DNA of 64,000 bases, taken from the NCBI GenBank assembly GCA_900472175.1, contig UCHD01000001.1, forward strand, positions 797,776 to 861,775, in the 5' to 3' direction. This DNA is from Hyphomicrobiales bacterium. GTDB taxonomy: Bacteria > Pseudomonadota > Alphaproteobacteria > Rhizobiales > Rhizobiaceae. The translations under genes were made by a program, and so were the position numbers. Every line of letters begins with the position of its first letter. Within the stretch, counting starts at the first letter, position 1. Positions 59,308 to 64,000 of this stretch are shown piece by piece. The notes under the pieces are model-generated. The model made no database searches and was not told the origin of the DNA. It worked only from the letters and a program-made list of their open reading frames with translations.

Positions 59308-59793
59308 ATGTTTTTTGTCCGCACAGCCACGGAGCGTGATCTGGCAAAAGTCTCGGCGCTTCTCGGCGAGACGGCCCACGCCACCTATGATGCGCAGTAC
59401 GGCGCCGAAAAAATCGACGAGATGACGGCGAAGTGGCACTCCGTGGCGGCGCTGAAGGCCAATCTTCAACGCAAGAACGGCGAGTTTCTCGTTGCCGATG
59501 ACGGCAAGGCGATCGGTGGCATGGGCTTTGCCTCAATGTCCGAAACACTGCATGAAACGGCCGTGTTGCATCAGCTCTACGTCCTGCCGCAATTCCAGCG
59601 GCAGGGCATCGCCCGCGATATCTTTGCCGAGCTTGAAACCTGCTTTCCCTATGCGGGTACGATGCGGGTCGAGGTCGAGGAAAACAACGCGAAAGCCATC
59701 GGCTTTTATGAGGCGCATGGCTTCGTCAGGGCAGGGACCGGAACGGATACCTGGGGCATTGCGACCATCGTGATGGAAAAGCCTCTCGACTGA
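59308..59793 (+). CDS. GNAT family N-acetyltransferase
   Basis: The 161-residue product has MFFVRTATERDLAKVSALLG, LHQLYVLPQFQRQGIARDIF (acetyl-CoA loop QRQGIA) and NNAKAIGFYEAHGFV, the normal GNAT order. The substrate is unknown. It starts 18 bases after the palindromic repeat that follows gatB and stands alone. Confidence 0.88.
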   Translation: MFFVRTATERDLAKVSALLGETAHATYDAQYGAEKIDEMTAKWHSVAALKANLQRKNGEFLVADDGKAIGGMGFASMSETLHETAVLHQLYVLPQFQRQGIARDIFAELETCFPYAGTMRVEVEENNAKAIGFYEAHGFVRAGTGTDTWGIATIVMEKPLD

Positions 59794-59878
59794 AGCTCGA
59801 CCGGGGCTGCTCCGTGCTTGTCACATTTCCTTCTTCATCCGCTGGCAAGCCACGGCCGGAAATCGGGAATCAAAAGAC

Positions 59879-60352
59879 ATGCACGCACCAAAATTGAATG
59901 TGTCGATCAGGACAGCCAACCGCGAAGACCTCCCGGAGATCATCGCCCTGTTTGCTTCCGATCCGATCGGTGGTCATGGCGATACCACTGCGCTGGACGC
60001 CTATCCTGACTATCTAGCGGCATTTGAGCGCATTATGGCCACACCCACCGAGACACTCTATGTCGCCGAACTGGACGGCGCGGTGGTCGGTACGTTCCAG
60101 ACCACGGTCCTGACGACGCTGTCGGGCCGGGGGAGCTCCAACCTGCTGATCGAAGCGGTCCAGACCCGGAAGGATATGCGTGGCAGGGGGATTGGAGAGA
60201 CAATGATGCGGTTTGCCGTCGAATCGGCCCGTCAGCAGGGGCTTTCCAAGATACAGCTGAGTTCAAACAAGGCGCGCGTCGATGCTCACCGGTTCTACGA
60301 GCGGGTCGGGTTCGAACCTTCGCATCTCGCCTTCAAGATTCGGTTGAAATAG
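59879..60352 (+). CDS. GNAT family N-acetyltransferase
   Basis: The 157-residue product has VSIRTANREDLPEIIALFAS, LIEAVQTRKDMRGRGIGETM (acetyl-CoA loop RGRGIG) and SSNKARVDAHRFYERVGF. The end SHLAFKIRLK resembles small bacterial GNATs of unknown substrate. It is the second of two GNAT genes in a row, 85 bases after the first. Confidence 0.87.
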   Translation: MHAPKLNVSIRTANREDLPEIIALFASDPIGGHGDTTALDAYPDYLAAFERIMATPTETLYVAELDGAVVGTFQTTVLTTLSGRGSSNLLIEAVQTRKDMRGRGIGETMMRFAVESARQQGLSKIQLSSNKARVDAHRFYERVGFEPSHLAFKIRLK

Positions 60353-60458
60353 CGGCTTTGCCACGGAAACGCTGGACAAGCGGCGGCCTGCGCGGCATAA
60401 GCGGGGCAGTACTCTAGGATATCCCGCGCGGATTTTGGCGCGGTCAAGGACGGACATC

Positions 60459-60854
60459 ATGAAGTCTCTGCTGCAGATTTTTACCTGGTGGAATGGACAG
60501 ACGATCGGCACCCGCTTTCACACCTGGCGCTTCGGCAAAAGGGTGGGCGAAGATGCCGCTGGTAATGTCTATTATCAGGGCGGCAAGGACTCCGAAGGCC
60601 GCACGCGCCGCTGGGTGATCTACAACGGTTATGCCGACGCTTCAGCCATCCCTCCGGGCTGGCACGGCTGGATGCATCACCGCACCGACGTTTCGCCGGC
60701 TGATGAAAGCTACAAGGCGCGCGAGTGGCAGAAGCCGCACCAGCCGAACGGCACCGGCTCTGCCCAGGCCTACCGGCCGCCGGGCTCGATCAATGCCACC
60801 GGCGAGCGTCCGCGCGTTACCGGCGACTATGATGCCTGGACGCCACGTTCCTGA
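60459..60854 (+). CDS. Complex I accessory subunit, NDUFA12 family
   Basis: The 131-residue product matches the NDUFA12 (B17.2) family, an accessory subunit of mitochondrial complex I that Alphaproteobacteria share: FTWWNGQTIGTRFHTWRFGK, GNVYYQGGKDSEGRTRRWV, IPPGWHGWMHHRTD and a proline-rich tail ending YDAWTPRS. It should sit on the peripheral arm near the quinone site. The ATG at 60459 is preferred to 60435. It lies 43 kb from nuoN, so it is expressed separately from the other complex I genes. Confidence 0.95.
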   Translation: MKSLLQIFTWWNGQTIGTRFHTWRFGKRVGEDAAGNVYYQGGKDSEGRTRRWVIYNGYADASAIPPGWHGWMHHRTDVSPADESYKAREWQKPHQPNGTGSAQAYRPPGSINATGERPRVTGDYDAWTPRS

Positions 60855-60975
60855 ACCGGATCTGCAAACAGTTGTTCGCGATTGCACCGCTGGCATCATG
60901 CCGCGGCCACATTTGATGTTTAGCGCCTGATATCCGGCACTTTGGCCGGGGATTGCGCGGGAGACGGGCGTTAGA

Positions 60976-61428
60976 ATGGTAGTTTCAAGTCAGCGAATTC
61001 TAAAGCGCCGGATCTCTGCGGCAGCCTCGCTGTTCGCGATTACCGGCACCGCTATTCTCTCCATGGTGACGGCGGCCGACGCCGCCCGGATTACCAATCC
61101 GGTCGCCGTCTTCTCCGGCATCGACAAGATCACCGGCCGCATTACTACCTTCGATGTCTACATCGGCGAAACCGTGCAGTTCGGCGCGTTGCAGGTGACG
61201 CCGCGCGTCTGTTATAGCCGCGACGATACCGAAGCGCCGAAGACCGACACGTTCGTCGAAGTCGACGAGATCACGCTCGACCGCAAGATCCGCCGCATCT
61301 TCACCGGCTGGATGTTTGCCGACAGCCCGGGCCTGAATGCCGTCGAGCATCCGGTCTATGACGTCTGGTTGAACAGCTGCAAGGCAAAATCCGACCTGCC
61401 ACCGCCGGATTCCGCCGCCAAGCAGTAA
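60976..61428 (+). CDS. DUF2155 domain secreted protein
   Basis: The 150-residue product has a long basic signal peptide (cleavage near ADA at residues 35-37) and the DUF2155 core: ITNPVAVFSGIDKITGRITT, VYIGETVQFGALQVTPRVCY and IFTGWMFADSPGLNAVEHPV, with a second cysteine in WLNSCKAK that could pair with the first. The family is alphaproteobacterial, periplasmic, of unknown function and often beside the NDUFA12 gene, as here. The ATG at 60976 is chosen. Confidence 0.9.
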   Translation: MVVSSQRILKRRISAAASLFAITGTAILSMVTAADAARITNPVAVFSGIDKITGRITTFDVYIGETVQFGALQVTPRVCYSRDDTEAPKTDTFVEVDEITLDRKIRRIFTGWMFADSPGLNAVEHPVYDVWLNSCKAKSDLPPPDSAAKQ

Positions 61429-61444
61429 CGGCTTGAGGATCGCG

Positions 61445-61837
61445 TTGACCATCGAAATCCGCACTGATCCATTTCCCCTGAACGACCAGATGAATGCGCT
61501 GTGGGCCGCGGCATGGGGTGAAGCAACGCCGAGAGATTTTTCCGGCGTCCTGTCGCGAAGTCTTGGTCATATCGGCGCCTATGACGGCGGCAACAGTCTG
61601 ATCGGATTCGTCAACATCGCCTGGGACGGCGGCATCCACGCCTTCATCCTCGACACCTGCGTGCACCCGGCCAAGCGACGCAATGGCGTTGCTACCCGGC
61701 TGGTGAAGGCAGCAGAAACGCTTGCCCGGGAGCGGGGTGCTGTGTGGCTGCACGTCGATTTCGAGGAACATCTGGCCGCGTTCTATCGAAGCTGCGGTTT
61801 TGGCGAGAGCCGGGCGGGTTTGATCAGGCTGCGATAG
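61445..61837 (+). CDS. GNAT family N-acetyltransferase
   Basis: The 130-residue product is a short GNAT: HAFILDTCVHPAKRRNGVAT (acetyl-CoA loop KRRNGVA) and FEEHLAAFYRSCGF are clear, while the first strand is weak. No ATG lies before the conserved region. TTG 61445 has a GAGG site six bases before it; TTG 61433 is the alternative. It follows the DUF2155 gene by 16 bases and converges on aat. Substrate is unknown. Confidence 0.82.
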   Translation: MTIEIRTDPFPLNDQMNALWAAAWGEATPRDFSGVLSRSLGHIGAYDGGNSLIGFVNIAWDGGIHAFILDTCVHPAKRRNGVATRLVKAAETLARERGAVWLHVDFEEHLAAFYRSCGFGESRAGLIRLR

Positions 61838-61873
61838 GCTTTCGAATGACTGGCCAGCCAACCATTGCTGAGT

Positions 61874-62488
61874 CTAAAATTTCAGATGCGGCGAAGCAAT
61901 GGCTCGCGCCAGCATCTTCTCATAACGCGCTTTCGGCACATCGATCGCACCAAAGTTCTTCAAATGCTCGGTGGTGAACTGCGTGTCGAGCAGGACAAAG
62001 CCCTGTTTGCGCAGGCGCTCCACCAGATGCACGAGGCAGATCTTCGAGGCATCCGTGCGGCGTGAAAACATGCTCTCGCCGAAGAAGGCCGAACCGAGCG
62101 AGACGCCATAGAGACCGCCGATCAGCTCATCATCCTCCCACGCTTCGACGCAATGTGCATGGCCCATGCTGTGCAGCGTCGCATAGAGCGAGCGGATCTT
62201 GGCGTTGATCCAGGTGGTCGGGCGATCCGGGGCAGGGGCGGCGCATCCTTCCATGACCTGTTCGAACGCCGTGTCATAGCGGATATCGAAGGGCGCGCGG
62301 CGGATCGTCTTGGCAAGGCTTTTGGAGACGTGGAAATCGTCGAGCGGGATAATGCCGCGGAGTTCAGGCTCGACCCAGAACAGTTCGGGGTCGTCAGCGC
62401 TGTCGGCCATCGGGAACAGCCCGATGGAATAGGCCCGCAACAGCAAATCCGGGGTAATGTCCGGTTGCCTGCTGCGGGTCCCTTTCAT
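61874..62488 (-). CDS. aat: Leucyl/phenylalanyl-tRNA--protein transferase
   Basis: Aat adds Leu or Phe to N-terminal Lys or Arg of proteins, marking them for ClpAP via the N-end rule. The 204-residue product has [60 protein letters not shown] with FFGESMFSR, and [15 protein letters not shown], all typical. It follows accC by eight bases on the minus strand, the usual rhizobial order. Confidence 0.96.
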   Translation of the reverse strand: MKGTRSRQPDITPDLLLRAYSIGLFPMADSADDPELFWVEPELRGIIPLDDFHVSKSLAKTIRRAPFDIRYDTAFEQVMEGCAAPAPDRPTTWINAKIRSLYATLHSMGHAHCVEAWEDDELIGGLYGVSLGSAFFGESMFSRRTDASKICLVHLVERLRKQGFVLLDTQFTTEHLKNFGAIDVPKARYEKMLARAIASPHLKF

Positions 62489-62496
62489 TCAAAACC

Positions 62497-63840
62497 TCAT
62501 TCGGCCGATTTGGCCAGGTAGTTTTCCAGCCAATGGATATCGTAGTCGCCGTTGGCGATGTCCTGATTGTTGATCAGGTCCTGGAACAGAGGCAAGGTCG
62601 TCTTGACACCGTCAATGACGAATTCATCGAGCACGCGGCGCAGGCGCATCATGCATTCGACGCGGGTGCGTCCGTGCACGATCAGCTTGCCGATCAGGCT
62701 GTCGTAATAGGGCGGGATCTTGTAGCCCTGATAGACGCCTGAATCGACGCGGACGCCGAGACCGCCCGGCGCATGGAAATGCGTGATCGTGCCGGGTGAG
62801 GGCACGAAGGTGCGTGCATCCTCGGCATTGATACGGCATTCGATGGCATGACCGGAAAAGACGATCTCGTCCTGCGTCACCGAGAGACCACCGCCGGAAG
62901 CGACGCGGATCTGCTCGTGAACGAGGTCGATACCGGTGATGGCTTCGGTGATCGGATGCTCGACCTGCAGGCGGGTGTTCATCTCGATGAAGAAGAACTC
63001 GCCGTTTTCGTAGAGGAATTCGATCGTGCCGGCGCCGCGGTATTTCAGCTTGCGCATGGCATCGGCGCAGATTTCGCCGATCTTCATCCGCTGCTCGACA
63101 TTGAGCGCCGGTGAATTGGCTTCTTCCCAGACCTTCTGGTGGCGGCGCTGAAGCGAGCAGTCGCGTTCGCCGAGATGAATGGCATTGCCTTCACCGTCGC
63201 CGACGACCTGAACTTCGATATGGCGCGGCTTGCCGAGATATTTTTCCATGTAGACGGCGTCATTTCCGAAAGCGGCAAGCGCCTCGGCACGGGCGGTCGA
63301 TACTGCCTCTGACAGTTCTTCCTCGTTCTTTGCCACCTTCATGCCGCGTCCGCCGCCGCCGGCAGTCGCCTTGATCAGCACCGGAAAGCCGATTTCACGG
63401 GCGATCTCAAGTGCGTTTTCCGGCTTCACTTCACCGGCAGAGCCAGGAACGACGGGAATGCCGAGCGATTTCGCGGTTTCCTTCGCCGTGATCTTGTCAC
63501 CCATGATGCGGATGTGATCGGCGGTCGGTCCGATGAAGGTGATGCCATGGGCGTCGAGGATATCGGCGAACTTGGCATTTTCCGACAGGAAGCCGTAGCC
63601 CGGATGCACGGCGTCAGCGCCGGTGATCTCGCAGGCAGCAACGATCTGGTGAATATTCAGATAGCTGTCGCGCGATGGCGGCGGGCCGATGCAGACACTT
63701 TCGTCGGCAAGGCGCACGTGCATCGCATTGGCGTCGGCGGTCGAATGAACCGCAACGGTGGCGATGCCGAGCTCCTTGCAGGCGCGCAGCACCCGAAGGG
63801 CGATTTCGCCGCGATTGGCGATGAGGATTTTTGAAATCAT
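62497..63840 (-). CDS. accC: Acetyl-CoA carboxylase biotin carboxylase subunit
   Basis: AccC carboxylates biotin on AccB in the first step of fatty acid synthesis. The 447-residue product has the ATP-grasp features: [19 protein letters not shown], the glycine loop [37 protein letters not shown] and [17 protein letters not shown], and the C-terminal domain to residue 447. It lies 10 bases after accB. AccB is the target of BirA, encoded at 16979. Confidence 0.98.
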   Translation of the reverse strand: MISKILIANRGEIALRVLRACKELGIATVAVHSTADANAMHVRLADESVCIGPPPSRDSYLNIHQIVAACEITGADAVHPGYGFLSENAKFADILDAHGITFIGPTADHIRIMGDKITAKETAKSLGIPVVPGSAGEVKPENALEIAREIGFPVLIKATAGGGGRGMKVAKNEEELSEAVSTARAEALAAFGNDAVYMEKYLGKPRHIEVQVVGDGEGNAIHLGERDCSLQRRHQKVWEEANSPALNVEQRMKIGEICADAMRKLKYRGAGTIEFLYENGEFFFIEMNTRLQVEHPITEAITGIDLVHEQIRVASGGGLSVTQDEIVFSGHAIECRINAEDARTFVPSPGTITHFHAPGGLGVRVDSGVYQGYKIPPYYDSLIGKLIVHGRTRVECMMRLRRVLDEFVIDGVKTTLPLFQDLINNQDIANGDYDIHWLENYLAKSAE

Positions 63841-63849
63841 CTGCGCGGC

Positions 63850-64000
63850 CTATTCGATGACGACAAGCGCTTCGCCGTATTCGACCGGTGCGCCGTCTTC
63901 AACGAGGATTTCGGTGACCTTGCCGGAGCGGGGCGCCGGAATCTGGTTCATCGTCTTCATGGCTTCGATGATCAGGATGGTCTGGCCTTCCTTGACGGTG
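63850..64000 (-). CDS. accB: Acetyl-CoA carboxylase biotin carboxyl carrier protein (C-terminal part)
   Basis: Only the last 49 or so codons are in the window; the 5-prime part lies beyond 64000. The visible part is the biotinyl domain, with the biotin-accepting lysine in [14 protein letters not shown] and the later [18 protein letters not shown], ending at the TAG at 63852-63850. EAMK-TMN is the usual AccB sequence. accC follows downstream. Confidence 0.95.
   Translation of the reverse strand, partial: TVKEGQTILIIEAMKTMNQIPAPRSGKVTEILVEDGAPVEYGEALVVIE

Overview
This 64 kb window is ordinary, well-kept chromosome of an alphaproteobacterium, almost certainly a member of the Rhizobiaceae (Rhizobium/Neorhizobium/Agrobacterium/Sinorhizobium group). 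The evidence is the unbroken nuoA-N operon with rhizobial insertions, the divK-pleD pair, the NDUFA12-type complex I accessory subunit, DUF982/DUF1467/DUF3572/DUF6105 proteins, a GAAC-N7-GAAC alphaproteobacterial SOS box, a Rhizobiaceae-style intergenic palindrome and GC-rich codon use throughout. I see no tRNA, rRNA, insertion sequence, prophage, plasmid gene or CRISPR array.

Layout. 1-900: a DUF982 gene and the leader of the nuo operon. 908-16982: all fourteen nuo genes of the proton-pumping NADH:quinone oxidoreductase, interrupted by a small secreted protein (after nuoD) and by a protein (after nuoF) whose C-terminal domain repeats the C-terminal extension of NuoE. 16979-20271: birA, RNase J, a methylmalonyl-CoA epimerase-like VOC protein and DUF1467 follow in the same direction. 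20272-20927: an AT-rich, gene-free stretch with a terminator and a palindrome. 20928-28868: proS, lolC, lolD, a secreted orphan, a 28-residue membrane peptide and dnaE. 28878-32554 (minus): an L,D-transpeptidase, SOS-controlled dinB, a HAD-like protein and DUF3572. 32721-34574: the cell-cycle regulators divK and pleD.

34575-35290 holds a four-hairpin RNA ending in a strong terminator; its place between pleD and rpmG matches, from memory, the alpha-rhizobial sRNA EcpR1. 35288-47611 is mostly minus strand: rpmG, an MFS transporter, NUDIX, DUF983, rnr, topA, dprA, plsY, and a pyrB-pyrC pair in which the dihydroorotase-like protein has lost its metal ligands. 47825-51491: an AidB-like flavoprotein, an AEC transporter, two small membrane proteins and ruvX. 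51601-59245: a UPF0173 hydrolase, gatC-gatA, two GNATs, a YjhX/TopAI-like toxin behind two matching palindromes, a thioredoxin-reductase-like flavoprotein with its probable Rrf2 regulator, DUF1294 and gatB. 59246-64000: an intergenic palindrome, three more GNATs, NDUFA12, DUF2155, aat and accC-accB (cut by the window end).

Most of the content is core housekeeping: respiration (nuo plus NDUFA12), translation (proS, gatCAB, rpmG), replication and repair (dnaE, topA, dinB, dprA, ruvX, aidB), RNA turnover (rnj, rnr), envelope (lolCD, plsY, L,D-transpeptidase, accBC) and cell-cycle signalling (divK, pleD). I found no large undescribed system. The most interesting items are the helix-hairpin-helix module duplicated inside the nuo operon, the structured RNA upstream of rpmG, the catalytically dead PyrC, the YjhX operators, the 28-residue membrane peptide and the gene-free AT-rich stretch before proS.
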